A stretch of DNA of 64,000 nucleotides from contig NZ_BIFW01000005.1 of assembly GCF_003967595.1 (NCBI RefSeq), forward strand, positions 62,001 through 126,000. Direction: 5' to 3'. Shown piece by piece: positions 10,519 to 18,847 of this stretch. Positions within the stretch are counted from its first letter, which is position 1. Every line of letters begins with the position of its first letter. The DNA is from Companilactobacillus musae (GTDB lineage: Bacteria; Bacillota; Bacilli; Lactobacillales; Lactobacillaceae). The translations under genes were made by a program, and so were the position numbers. A model generated the notes under the pieces. That model did not search any database and was not told the origin of the DNA. It saw only the letters and a program-made list of their open reading frames with translations.

Positions 10519-10547
10519 AGAATATATTAATTATTATATTTTGTCAA
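10519..10547 (-). promoter_or_regulatory. Sigma-A promoter of the cysteine leader transcript
   Basis: On the minus strand, TTGACA (10547-10542), 17-bp spacer, TATTCT (10524-10519). Transcription would start roughly 10 nt before the leader's AGGAGG. Confidence 0.65.
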
Positions 10548-10558
10548 ATATTTATTGA

Positions 10559-11218
10559 TTACTTTAGTAATTGATTGTAGCTAGTTACTTTATTAACTCC
10601 GTTATCTCTTTCTAGCATTGTTAAACTAGAATTTCTAGGACTAACCGTTACATCAAAATCTCCGTCGTTATAACGGTCAGTGATAGAACGAATAGTTGTT
10701 CCATGAGAAACTAAGAGAATTTTGTCGCCATCTTTAGCTACTTGATCTAATTTTTCAAAGCCCTTATTAACACGATTCCAATATTCTTCAGCGTTTTCGG
10801 CATCATGGAATGGGTCGGCTTCTTTCATAAAGTCCTTAGTAGCATCCATGCCATATTTGTCGATGATTTCGGCAAAGCTACTGGCACCATGAGGTTGTCC
10901 AACCATAAACCAAGCTTCGGGTGAGTTCATACCTTCGTAATAACCATAAAATTCTTCTCTGAATTCCATCATTTTTTGAGGTGTGATCTTGTTATGATTC
11001 ATGTTGGCATCGACAATTAATTTACAGGTATCAATAGCACGTCTAGCATCAGATGAGAAAGCTGCTGTAAAATCGACGTCCTTTAAAGCGTTGGCAGCTT
11101 GCTTGGCGACTTCAACTCCTTCTGGTGCAAGGGGAGTATCAGACCAGCCTTGCATTTTATTGTAACGATTAAACCAAGTACGTCCGTGACGAACTAAGTA
11201 GATTTGGTATTTTGCCAT
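10559..11218 (-). CDS. Histidine phosphatase (phosphoglycerate-mutase family), copy 1
   Basis: 219 residues. The catalytic motif LVRHGRTWFN (residues ~8-17) carries the phospho-accepting His; MQGWSDTPL, AFSSDARRAIDTC, and the second His in LLVSHGTTIRS are all in place. The family includes cofactor-dependent phosphoglycerate mutases and many broad phosphatases; lacking full-length mutase features (about 230-250 aa), this is more likely a phosphatase. It is a tandem paralogue of the gene at 11261-11920, 42 bp away and equal in length. Ribosome site gggagg. Confidence 0.85.
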   Translation of the reverse strand: MAKYQIYLVRHGRTWFNRYNKMQGWSDTPLAPEGVEVAKQAANALKDVDFTAAFSSDARRAIDTCKLIVDANMNHNKITPQKMMEFREEFYGYYEGMNSPEAWFMVGQPHGASSFAEIIDKYGMDATKDFMKEADPFHDAENAEEYWNRVNKGFEKLDQVAKDGDKILLVSHGTTIRSITDRYNDGDFDVTVSPRNSSLTMLERDNGVNKVTSYNQLLK

Positions 11219-11260
11219 TAAAAATTACCCTCCCAATAGATGTAATTTAATTCTACTACA

Positions 11261-11920
11261 TTATTTGATCAACGATTGGTTGTACCTGGTGATTTTATTA
11301 GTATCAGTTTGTGGTTCACGTTCTAGTAAAGTCAAACTGGCATTAGCGGGGATATCATTCAATTCGATATCATCGGTTTTATACCTAACTGCTAGTCCTA
11401 AAATAGTAATACTGTGAGTGACTAGCAGGATCTTGTCACCATCTTTGGCAATTTGATCGATTTTTTTGAAACCACGTTCGATTCGACCCCAATATTCTTG
11501 GGCATTTTCTGCATCATGCAAAGGATCGGCTTCTTTAACAAAATCCATTGTGGCATCAAAACCATATTTTTGAACGATTTCAGCAAAGTTACGGGCATGA
11601 TGAGGTTTACCAATGGCGAACCAAGATTCATCGATACTACGTCCTTCATAAAACCCGTAAAATTGTTCTCTAAATTCGGCTAGTTCTTGTGGAATTAAGT
11701 GATTTTTATTTCTTCTGGTAATGATTCTGGAAGTATCAACTGCTCGTTTCATGTCTGAAGTCACAGCCGCTGCAAAATCGACATTTTTTAGAGCTTCAGC
11801 AGCCTTTTGTGCCACAGCAACCCCATCAGTAGTTAGTGGAGTGTCAGACCAACCTTGCATTTTTTCATACTCGTTGTACCAAGTTTTACCATGTCTCACT
11901 AAATAAATTTGATATGCCAT
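11261..11920 (-). CDS. Histidine phosphatase (phosphoglycerate-mutase family), copy 2
   Basis: 219 residues with LVRHGKTWYN, MQGWSDTPL, AVTSDMKRAVDTSR and LLVTHSITIL (second catalytic His). It aligns end to end with the neighbour at 10559-11218, so the pair arose by tandem duplication. In this copy the Gly after the second His is Ser, and the C-terminal domain differs more, suggesting diverged substrates. Ribosome site aggaggcg directly upstream. Probably transcribed first, with its paralogue following. Confidence 0.85.
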   Translation of the reverse strand: MAYQIYLVRHGKTWYNEYEKMQGWSDTPLTTDGVAVAQKAAEALKNVDFAAAVTSDMKRAVDTSRIITRRNKNHLIPQELAEFREQFYGFYEGRSIDESWFAIGKPHHARNFAEIVQKYGFDATMDFVKEADPLHDAENAQEYWGRIERGFKKIDQIAKDGDKILLVTHSITILGLAVRYKTDDIELNDIPANASLTLLEREPQTDTNKITRYNQSLIK

Positions 11921-12031
11921 TAATTACGCCTCCTAGCACAACAAGTTTACTATAATCCGAGCTTATCTTTAGTCATTTTGCTTACGATTGTGTAAAGTGA
12001 ATTTGTTAATAGAATTTGGAGGTAGTTAATT

Positions 12032-12652
12032 ATGAAAGTGGCAGTTATCGGTGCTAATGGCAAAGAGGGTTCTTTAATTGTAAAAGAGGCTTTGGATAGA
12101 GGATTAGATGTGACTTCAATCGTTCGTGATGAAAAAAAGTCGCCTACTGACAAATACCTAGTTCGTGATGTATACAGTCTTACAGCTGAAGATGTTAATG
12201 ATTTTGATGTTTTAGTTGATGCTTTAGGGTTCTTTGGTCCGATGGTCAAAGAGTACGTACCAGCAACTAAGCATTTGATTGAAATTTTAAAAGATACAAA
12301 AACAAGATTATTGGTAGTTGGTGGTGCTGGTTCATTGTATGTTAATCCAGCTCATGATAAACAACTTTATGAACAAGAAGATTTTCCTGAGGCAGTTAAG
12401 CCTTTGAGTGAAGAAATGGGCAAGTCACTTGATGTTTTAAGAGATAGCTCAATCAATTGGACTTTTATTAGTCCAGCAGCCAAGTTCGATGCTCAAGGTA
12501 AGAGAACTGGTAAATATGTTTTAGCTGGTGAAGAATTAACTTTTGATAGTGAGGGCAATTGTGAGATTAGTTATGCTGATTTTGCCATTGCCATGGTTGA
12601 TGAAATTATTTCAGCTAAACACCAAAAACAACGCATTAGCGTTAGATGGTAG
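12032..12652 (+). CDS. NAD(P)-binding Rossmann protein (NmrA/SDR-like)
   Basis: 206 residues. N-terminal nucleotide-binding motif VIGANGKEGSLIVKEAL, ALGFFGP in the position of the second loop, LLVVGGAGSLYV, and a C-terminal EISYADFAIAMVDEI typical of the small YwnB/NmrA-like oxidoreductase group. No Tyr-x-x-x-Lys SDR catalytic pair is visible, so it may sense rather than oxidise a nucleotide or act on quinones. Nine bp before the flavodoxin gene, so the pair forms a small redox operon. Ribosome site ggaggt. Confidence 0.8.
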   Translation: MKVAVIGANGKEGSLIVKEALDRGLDVTSIVRDEKKSPTDKYLVRDVYSLTAEDVNDFDVLVDALGFFGPMVKEYVPATKHLIEILKDTKTRLLVVGGAGSLYVNPAHDKQLYEQEDFPEAVKPLSEEMGKSLDVLRDSSINWTFISPAAKFDAQGKRTGKYVLAGEELTFDSEGNCEISYADFAIAMVDEIISAKHQKQRISVRW

Positions 12653-12661
12653 GGTGAATTA

Positions 12662-13102
12662 ATGAAAATTCTTTTAGCGTATACTAGTATGACTGGGCGA
12701 AATGAAAAGATTGCTAAGTATCTAGCAGATTATTTGGAAAGTAAGGGTTCTAAAGTTACTTTGCAAGAGATGGTTGATGCAGATGTTTTTGAGATTGTAG
12801 ATTATGATGCTTTGATTGTCGATACGTACACTTATAATGACGGTGAAGTACCTGAAGAAGCTCAGGATTTTTATGATGATCTTAAAGATATTGATTTAGA
12901 AAGAACTAAGTTTGCTGTTTTGGGATCGAGTTCAAAGGAACATTTACATTTTGGTAGAGCAGTGGATTACTTCACGATGATGTTAAATTCGAGTAATGGT
13001 GAACAAGTTGCTGATTCAGTCAAAATTAATCAAGATCCTGATGAGGGCGATTTTAAACGGGTCAGAATACTTGGAGATTATGTTTTAGCAAGTTTGAAAT
13101 AA
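12662..13102 (+). CDS. Flavodoxin
   Basis: 146 residues. Flavodoxin layout: the FMN phosphate loop YTSMTGRNEKIA at residues 6-17, the 50s loop VDTYTYNDGEVPEEAQDFYDDL, and the 90s loop LGSSSKEHLHFGRAVDYF. It carries single electrons in the cytoplasm between reductases and acceptors. Its operon partner is a Rossmann-fold reductase-like protein. Ends before a long hairpin terminator. Confidence 0.9.
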   Translation: MKILLAYTSMTGRNEKIAKYLADYLESKGSKVTLQEMVDADVFEIVDYDALIVDTYTYNDGEVPEEAQDFYDDLKDIDLERTKFAVLGSSSKEHLHFGRAVDYFTMMLNSSNGEQVADSVKINQDPDEGDFKRVRILGDYVLASLK

Positions 13103-13144
13103 AAAGGCTTTTAAATGGATTTTTTAGAGTTTAGGTATAAAAAG

Positions 13145-13214
13145 AGCATCTTATTAAGAATTCAGGGTATTGATGACTACCTTCAATATGTCCTTAATAG
13201 GATGCTATTTTTTT
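13145..13214 (+). terminator. Long hairpin terminator, CTATTAAG-family copy b
   Basis: Arms agcatc (13145-13150) and gatgct (13201-13206) extend into ttattaag / cttaatag pairing; eight T follow. Upstream flank tttaggtataaaaa is shared with copy e at 43734. Confidence 0.85.
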
Positions 13215-13216
13215 GC

Positions 13217-13330
13217 ATAAAAAAAACGCTAGGTGACCACACCTAACGCTTTCTTTGATACAAGATAACTGAGAATAGTTACCTATAAATGCTGTATCAA
13301 CATACAGTATAACAGTAATTGATCTTATAT
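13217..13330 (-). ncRNA. Possible small structured RNA on the minus strand
   Basis: Read on the minus strand: a stem ttgataca / tgtatcaa encloses an inner aggtaact / agttatct hairpin, then a strong intrinsic terminator (agcgttaggtg / cacctagcgtt with eight U, ending near 13219). No minus-strand protein gene ends here. The layout suggests a short independent transcript of about 80-110 nt, perhaps an sRNA or an antitoxin RNA; the promoter was not identified with certainty. The rest of the 359-bp gap (13103-13461) holds copy b and an AT-rich leader of the next gene. Confidence 0.35.
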
Positions 13331-13461
13331 CATATAAGTTTTTGAAATAATTATTAATTTAAACTGTTCCTTATGAAAGGCCCCCAGTTTTTCCGCTTGT
13401 TTGCGTATGAAATCTTAGATAGTATTAAATCAAGAACATATGGTTAAGGGGGATCTAAGAT

Positions 13462-14127
13462 ATGGGGAGCTTTATCGTTTTTGTGGCTTTTATAGCCACG
13501 ATTTATTTTGCTATCAAGTTTTTTAAGTTTCGTAAAATAAAAAGCAATGATCTAGCGATTACAACGAAAAAAAGAAATTATCGTAATGGATTAATAATTA
13601 GTATTGTCATAATGTTCGTTGCCAGTATTATGACAAATCCTAGTGAAGCACCACAGAAAAAGTCAGCCGATTCTGAATCTGTTAAGGTGGTTAAGAAAAC
13701 TAAATACGTTGATAAAGACAAATATAATATCGCCAAAAAAGAAAACGTTGCTTTGGTTGCTAAGAAATCTAAATTAAGCAAGCAGGAGAAAAAGCTTCAA
13801 GAGCAAAGGGATAAAATTGAAGCTGACGAAGCTAAGGCTAAGCAACAAGAACAAGAGGAAGCACAAAAACAGCAAGAACAACAGGCTAAGGCAGAAAAAG
13901 AACAGCAAGAGAAACAAGCGCAATCTCAGGATCAAGGTCAATCAAGTTCAACACAATCACAGGGGGACATGAATACTAGTAATACAGGGGAAATTGTTGG
14001 TAATTCAAAATCTCATATTTATCATGTTCCTGGGCAACGAGGATATAATATGAACTCTTCAAACGCGGTTTATTTCAACAATGAACAAGATGCTATTAAT
14101 GCTGGATATAGGAGGTCAAAAGTATAA
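13462..14127 (+). CDS. Membrane-anchored coiled-coil protein with C-terminal sunset domain
   Basis: 221 residues. A first hydrophobic segment (about 3-21) and a second (about 45-60) flank a short basic loop; residues ~95-155 are a Lys/Glu/Gln-rich coiled coil, followed by a Ser/Gln/Thr-rich linker. The C-terminal ~40 residues (GNSKSHIYHVPGQRGYNMN, then NAVYFNNEQDAINAGYR) match the 'sunset' motif often attached to secreted nucleases and competence-related proteins. Its stop overlaps the start of the nuclease gene by one base, implying joint function at the cell surface, possibly DNA binding or nuclease anchoring. Ribosome site aaggggga. Confidence 0.75.
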   Translation: MGSFIVFVAFIATIYFAIKFFKFRKIKSNDLAITTKKRNYRNGLIISIVIMFVASIMTNPSEAPQKKSADSESVKVVKKTKYVDKDKYNIAKKENVALVAKKSKLSKQEKKLQEQRDKIEADEAKAKQQEQEEAQKQQEQQAKAEKEQQEKQAQSQDQGQSSSTQSQGDMNTSNTGEIVGNSKSHIYHVPGQRGYNMNSSNAVYFNNEQDAINAGYRRSKV

Positions 14128-14966
14128 TGAAAAAAATGGTTAAACTTTTAGTGTTTTTATCGTTTTTTCCAATGATGACCACTTTGTCTACTCAAAGTCA
14201 GGCGGCTACTAATAAGGGAACCAAAACTGAGTATGTTAAAGACTATTCATATCAGAAAAAAACCAAAAAATTAGCCTCAAAAAATAAGAAATTAAAGAAA
14301 TCAATTACTAAGTTGCAACAAGAAATTGCTGACGATCAAAAATTTGTTGATGAACATAATAATAAAACCGATCAAAATTCCAGCAATACTAATAATTTAG
14401 CTGATTTGGATTATAATGGTACTCAAGAAATTATTGTTAACAACAATAATCCTAATTTTTCTCAAGCCGATTTGAGTACAACTGACGGAGCATGGCAGAA
14501 ATATGGTGATTTAGATAATCTTAACCGTGTAACTGCCGCAAATGCTATGTTAAACGCTTCTTTAATGACAACAGCCAAACGCCAGCCTTTACATTGGAAT
14601 CCTACAGGGTGGCATAATAAGCGAATCAGTAGTGGTTGGTTATATAATCGTAGTCATTTAATTGGTTATCAGTTAACAGGTCAAAATGATAATCCTAAAA
14701 ATTTAATGACAGGAACTCGTTCATTGAATAGTCCAGAAATGTTGGCTCATGAAATGGACGTTGCTTATTATTTGAAACAAAGTGGATTACATTATATTCG
14801 TTATCGAGTTACACCAATCTTCCGTGGAGATGAGTTACTGCCACGCGGCGTTCAAATGGAGGCACAGTCAATCGGAGATGATTCAGTTCATTTTAATGTC
14901 TATATCTTTAATGTTCAATCTGGAGTTACTCTTAATTATGCAGATGGTACTAGTCAAGTAGGTTAA
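14127..14966 (+). CDS. Secreted DNA/RNA non-specific endonuclease (EndA/NUC family)
   Basis: 279 residues. Signal peptide (residues 1-27, ending QSQA-A), a Lys-rich coiled segment (about 35-80), then a NUC-type nuclease domain with the catalytic His in YNRSHLIGYQLTG, the metal-binding Asn in PKNLMTGTRSLN, and the RVTPIFRG strand. Members include streptococcal EndA and DNA-entry nucleases that degrade or process extracellular DNA. The usual D-R-G-H is N-R-S-H here, as in many lactobacillus homologues. It is translationally coupled to the sunset-domain protein upstream. Confidence 0.9.
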   Translation: MKKMVKLLVFLSFFPMMTTLSTQSQAATNKGTKTEYVKDYSYQKKTKKLASKNKKLKKSITKLQQEIADDQKFVDEHNNKTDQNSSNTNNLADLDYNGTQEIIVNNNNPNFSQADLSTTDGAWQKYGDLDNLNRVTAANAMLNASLMTTAKRQPLHWNPTGWHNKRISSGWLYNRSHLIGYQLTGQNDNPKNLMTGTRSLNSPEMLAHEMDVAYYLKQSGLHYIRYRVTPIFRGDELLPRGVQMEAQSIGDDSVHFNVYIFNVQSGVTLNYADGTSQVG

Positions 14967-14979
14967 AGAACAGCAAAAG

Positions 14980-15019
14980 AATCTTAGTATGACATATGTC
15001 ACGCTGAGATTTTTTTTTA
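14980..15019 (+). terminator. Terminator of the nuclease operon
   Basis: Stem aatcttag / ctgagatt with an inner tgaca / tgtca hairpin, followed by nine T. It sits between convergent genes and overlaps the stop of the MerR gene. Confidence 0.8.
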
Positions 15020-15418
15020 CGTAATAAACCTTCGGGCAGGATTGAGACTGTCATGTTTTCGACCATTCATGATTTCTTCTTCGTGTTTTATCTTTTTATC
15101 AATTTTATCAAGGCGCTCAGTTGAATGAGCTAGGCTATGTTGAGCAATAGCACGTTGTTTTAAGAGCATCTGATGGCGCTTTTTGAGTGCAGCAGGACCA
15201 GTTTTCTGACTTAATTCAATGTATTCTTTAATATCTGCGATAGGGATGTTTAATTCTCTTAAGAATTTGATCCCTTGCAGCCAAACGACAGCCTCATCGT
15301 CGAAAATTCGTTGTCCCTCAGAATCTCTTTGTAGAGAAGGAATCATATTCAAATCTGAATAATAGCGAATGGTTGCGACGGGTAGATCAATTTTTTTACT
15401 TACTTCAGAAATTTTCAA
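15017..15418 (-). CDS. MerR-family transcriptional regulator
   Basis: 133 residues from a TTG start. N-terminal winged helix with MKISEVSKKIDLPVATIRYY and the wing motif SEGQRIFDDEAVVWLQGIKFL, followed by a long dimerisation helix (about 78-118) and no conserved metal-binding cysteines. MerR proteins without cysteines usually sense organic compounds or stress. Target unknown; no obvious dyad was assigned. It stands alone between the nuclease operon and a small membrane protein gene. Confidence 0.9.
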   Translation of the reverse strand: MKISEVSKKIDLPVATIRYYSDLNMIPSLQRDSEGQRIFDDEAVVWLQGIKFLRELNIPIADIKEYIELSQKTGPAALKKRHQMLLKQRAIAQHSLAHSTERLDKIDKKIKHEEEIMNGRKHDSLNPARRFIT

Positions 15419-15523
15419 TGTAGGTCATCTCTTAAATCTTAATTTCGAATATAGAATAGCATTTTTGATATCAACGATTAATTTAATCAGCCTTAAGTGA
15501 CGTAATGTATAAAAGAAGGCATT

Positions 15524-15562
15524 AAAAAAGCTAGTGAAATTAATACCTCACTAGCTTTTTTG
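15524..15562. terminator. Bidirectional terminator
   Basis: aaaaaagctagtga / tcactagctttttt hairpin with A-run on one side and T-run on the other; terminates the minus gene at 15581 and could work in both directions. Confidence 0.8.
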
Positions 15563-15580
15563 ATACAGAAATATACTTTT

Positions 15581-15895
15581 TTAATTAGATGATTTTTTAG
15601 AAAAACGTTTGATGATGGAACTGATAATGAAGATGATTACAACCACCATAAAAACAGAGGTTACGATCGTATTTATATAATTTAGATTAGCAGGTAATTT
15701 GACAAAATTCATTAGAGTTATATAAACGCAGTAGAGAGCGATAAATGTTAAAAGAATTGTGTCCGCAGTCCAAACTTTTTCTTTATCACGATGTGAATAT
15801 TTTGAAATCATATAAATTATATAAATAACGATTAATAGAACTGCAACCATTGATGTAACAGCGTTTCTGGCTAGTTCAAAATTAGCAGGTACCAT
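15581..15895 (-). CDS. Small membrane protein, unknown
   Basis: 104 residues with three hydrophobic helices (about 13-31, 45-63, 75-95) and a basic C-terminal tail (KRFSKKSSN). No recognised family. Own ribosome site ggggga and own terminator; monocistronic. Confidence 0.6.
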   Translation of the reverse strand: MVPANFELARNAVTSMVAVLLIVIYIIYMISKYSHRDKEKVWTADTILLTFIALYCVYITLMNFVKLPANLNYINTIVTSVFMVVVIIFIISSIIKRFSKKSSN

Positions 15896-16011
15896 TTATT
15901 TTCCCCCAAATGAATAATCTCTTAATAAATGAAAAACTGGATTATCCTGAACTAATAACTTTGTCCAAGAAAACCCAGTTTATTCAAAATGCATAAATTT
16001 AATAAATTAAA

Positions 16012-17007
16012 TTAGTCTTTTGAAACTTTTTCTTTCCATGAAGTTGCAGTTTCAGCAAGAACTTCGTTCAATTCTTCGATGTTCTTCTTACCTTGATCGT
16101 TCATCCACTTCTTACCAGCTTCTTCACCGTCTTTAGCGAATGGTTCGATAGCGCCTCTCCATGTAGCACGTCCACATAGAACACCATTGAACTTAGCATC
16201 TGCATCTTTAGCAAGGTGTAGTTCATCTCTGAAGGCTTGTGCAGTAACACCAGCACTCAAGAAGATGTAAGGTAGGTTAGTTGCGTCTGATTGTTCCTTG
16301 AAGTACTTGATAGCTTCATCCTTTGTGTAAACAACAGGGTTGTCGCCGTTAAATCCTTCAACGTAGTCAAGGTTAATAGGAACTTCAACCTTCAAAACAT
16401 CAATGTTGTATTGTGGCTTTGAGAATTCTTTCATAGCTTCGATAACCTTGTGAGGCTTTACCTTAGCATATTCGGCACTCTTAACGTCACCAATTGAATC
16501 GTCATATGTAACTAATTCAACGAAGAAAGGAATATCTTCAGCAACACATTCGTCACCGATTCTTTCTACAAAGGCTTCCTTTTGGTCGATGATTGATTTA
16601 TCTTCGTCTGGGTCGATGTATAGCAAGAACTTGATTGAGTCAGCTCCGGCTTCCTTCAAACGACGTACTGACCAGATTGGGATCAAATCAGGAATTCTAC
16701 CTGGTTCAGTAGCATCATAACCAGTCTTTTCGTATGAAACCAAAAGACCTGAGCCATCAGCTCTTAATTTTGATGCTGGAAGACCATATTCTGGGTCCAA
16801 AAGAATAGCTGAAGCATAAGGTGTTAATTCTTGAGAAATAGCTTTCTTGAATTCAACGATATCTTCTTCGTTAGCTGGCTTGTTTGCGGCTGCGGCTAAC
16901 ATTTTCTTTAATGATCCACGTTGGTCAATAGCAAGAGCTGCAATAACTCCGTTCTTGTCAGACATTTTTTCTAGTGCTGCGTACTTTTTTGGTGTTGTCA
17001 TATACAT
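16012..17007 (-). CDS. lacD: Tagatose-1,6-bisphosphate aldolase
   Basis: 331 residues, the usual class I LacD length. Recognisable segments are ALAIDQRGSLKKML, LLDPEYGLPA, IKFLLYIDPDED, FFVELVTYD and the C-terminal FNGVLCGRATWRG. It splits tagatose-1,6-bisphosphate into DHAP and glyceraldehyde-3-phosphate, the last step of the tagatose-6-phosphate pathway. It lies 27 bp after lacC in the same transcript. Start at 17007 or the Met two codons later; cggagg is suitably placed for either. Confidence 0.95.
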   Translation of the reverse strand: MYMTTPKKYAALEKMSDKNGVIAALAIDQRGSLKKMLAAAANKPANEEDIVEFKKAISQELTPYASAILLDPEYGLPASKLRADGSGLLVSYEKTGYDATEPGRIPDLIPIWSVRRLKEAGADSIKFLLYIDPDEDKSIIDQKEAFVERIGDECVAEDIPFFVELVTYDDSIGDVKSAEYAKVKPHKVIEAMKEFSKPQYNIDVLKVEVPINLDYVEGFNGDNPVVYTKDEAIKYFKEQSDATNLPYIFLSAGVTAQAFRDELHLAKDADAKFNGVLCGRATWRGAIEPFAKDGEEAGKKWMNDQGKKNIEELNEVLAETATSWKEKVSKD

Positions 17008-17034
17008 TCATTCCTCCGAATAATAAATTAAACA

Positions 17035-17979
17035 TTAGTACTTAACTATGTCTACCTTTTCAAAATAATCTTTATATTGACTAATGTCAATATGTCCAGT
17101 CTTTTCCTGTAAAGTATTTAGGATACCGACTGTCATAGCTCGTTTCATAACATCTTCTGGACTTTCTTTGTTGATCAAACCTGCGGCTAAACCAGCTACG
17201 GTAGAATCTCCTGATCCAACAGGGTTAACGGCGTGTATTTTTGGAATATTTACTTTGAAGAAGTTTTTTTGGTATTTAACAAATGCACCCTGTGAACCTA
17301 GTGAAACTACAACCCAAGGAATATCTTTGAAAATATCCTCAGTTGACAATTTGTCTTTCAAGTCGTTCAAATCGGTGATTTCCTTGCCGATAAGTTGAGC
17401 AATTTCATCTTGATTAGGTTTGATCATAAATGGTTTAACGTCGTTTTCTAGAGCTAAACGTAGTGCATCATTAGAACTATCTAAGATAACAGGTACGTTA
17501 TGTTTAGCAGCGACTTGAACCATTTTAGAATAAAGTCCCTTAGAAAGACCTTGTGGCAAACTTCCAGAGATTGTTACAAGACCAAAGCTACTTACTTGAT
17601 CGTTGAAGTGGTCTAGAAAACTAACTTCATCGTCTTTTGAAAGGACAGGACCTGCTTCAAGAATCTCTGTTTGATCGCCATTGTCGTGTAAGATAGCAAT
17701 ACAATTACGAGATTCTTGACTAATTTTCATAAATGCGTGATCAATGTCATTTTCATCAAGTTGATTAGTAATATATTGACCGATTGTTCCGCCAATAATA
17801 CCTGATGCTGTGACTGATACACCCAATTGTTTAAGAACCCTTGTAACGTTTAATCCCTTACCACCAGCTGTCTTGGAAACATCCTTTACACGATTGACGG
17901 TGTCAATATTTAGATGTTCTAGTGGATAGGAGATATCAACTGAAGGATTCATGGTGATTGTTAGAACTGAATTACTCAT
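17035..17979 (-). CDS. lacC: Tagatose-6-phosphate kinase
   Basis: 314 residues, PfkB/1-phosphofructokinase-type sugar kinase. TMNPSVDISY at the N-terminus, the glycine-rich KTAGGKGLNVTRVL, and the ATP/anion-hole signature NPVGSGDSTVAGLAAG near the C-terminus are all present. It phosphorylates tagatose-6-phosphate at C1. lacC-lacD are separated from lacA-lacB by 335 bp with an apparent promoter, cre-like sites and a long leader hairpin, so they may be expressed separately. Confidence 0.92.
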   Translation of the reverse strand: MSNSVLTITMNPSVDISYPLEHLNIDTVNRVKDVSKTAGGKGLNVTRVLKQLGVSVTASGIIGGTIGQYITNQLDENDIDHAFMKISQESRNCIAILHDNGDQTEILEAGPVLSKDDEVSFLDHFNDQVSSFGLVTISGSLPQGLSKGLYSKMVQVAAKHNVPVILDSSNDALRLALENDVKPFMIKPNQDEIAQLIGKEITDLNDLKDKLSTEDIFKDIPWVVVSLGSQGAFVKYQKNFFKVNIPKIHAVNPVGSGDSTVAGLAAGLINKESPEDVMKRAMTVGILNTLQEKTGHIDISQYKDYFEKVDIVKY

Positions 17980-18031
17980 TGTGCGGACCCCTTTATTAAA
18001 TTTAAATAACCTAATTCAGGCCATTAAAAAT

Positions 18032-18136
18032 GGGTTCTATGAAACAAACCCTCTCAGAGTTAGTCCAGCTTCAAGCACTGTACTTAATTGTTCAGTACTT
18101 GAAGCCGGGCTAACTTTTTTTCATTTCATATAGCCC
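18032..18136 (-). promoter_or_regulatory. Long structured leader of lacC (minus strand)
   Basis: In the 335-bp gap between lacB and lacC. Two 23-nt arms (18058-18080 and 18093-18115) pair with only a few mismatches around a 12-nt loop; outer arms (18032-18044 and 18124-18136) pair as well. On the minus strand it is the 5' leader of lacC; the plus strand shows a T-run (18115-18121), so it could also stop antisense transcription. Possible roles: attenuation, RNA processing, or mRNA stabilisation. Confidence 0.6.
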
Positions 18137-18183
18137 TTGATGAGTTACACAATGGTAGCTCACAGATATTTTTAATTATTAAG

Positions 18184-18228
18184 GTGAGAGCGCTTAACTA
18201 ACACTACTATATTACATTAAAGCGCATA
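18184..18228 (-). promoter_or_regulatory. Two cre-like sites upstream of lacC
   Basis: TGAGAGCGCTTAAC (18184-18197) and, about 15 bp away, TTAAAGCGCATACA (18215-18228) each match the catabolite-responsive consensus except at two positions. A TAATAT -10-like hexamer lies between them on the minus strand. Both sit upstream of lacC, suggesting CcpA control. Confidence 0.45.
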
Positions 18229-18314
18229 CATTTTGTTGAAAAAAATATATTTTTTTGGATTTTTGGCATAAAAACCTTTTTCCACTCACCAAAACGAGAA
18301 ATTACCCGTTTATT

Positions 18315-18830
18315 TTAGTCGTGATAGAAACCTTCGTCCCATAGTTTCATTTCATGATCGTAGAAGTGAGGATTGTCATGTTGTTCAGGATTGTCTTTAG
18401 ATTCAACAGCATCAATCTTCTTAACTAGGTCGTCATCTTCGCCTAAATAGTCAGCAGCAAGGAATGTCTTAACGATTTCTTCAGCCAAGTGTTCACCAAC
18501 AACGGCACCACCGAAACTGATAACATTAGCATTCAAGTGTTCCTTAGCATACTTAGCAGCTGTTGTATCAGCGACTAGAGCTGCGCGAACTCCTTGGTTC
18601 TTGTCGGCAGCTGTAGAAATACCAACACCTGTACCACAAAGTACAACACCATAGTCGGCTTTGCCATCACGTACAAGGTTAGCTACACGTAATCCATAAA
18701 TAGGGTAGTGAGTTCTAGTATGGTCGTATGTACCAACATCAATAACCTTGTGGCCCATAGCCTTTAACATTTCTGAAATTTTGATTTTAGTATCTGTAAC
18801 AATATGGTCGTTTCCTAATGCAATAATCAT
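18315..18830 (-). CDS. lacB: Galactose-6-phosphate isomerase subunit B
   Basis: 171 residues, RpiB/LacB fold. N-terminal [22 protein letters not shown] and the active-site region [16 protein letters not shown] are typical of LacB. With LacA it forms the heteromeric isomerase converting galactose-6-phosphate to tagatose-6-phosphate. Starts 17 bp after lacA with a gaggg ribosome site. The cytosolic enzyme links a PTS delivering galactose-6-phosphate to LacC/LacD. Confidence 0.95.
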   Translation of the reverse strand: MIIALGNDHIVTDTKIKISEMLKAMGHKVIDVGTYDHTRTHYPIYGLRVANLVRDGKADYGVVLCGTGVGISTAADKNQGVRAALVADTTAAKYAKEHLNANVISFGGAVVGEHLAEEIVKTFLAADYLGEDDDLVKKIDAVESKDNPEQHDNPHFYDHEMKLWDEGFYHD

Positions 18831-18847
18831 AAATTAATTCCCTCCTA

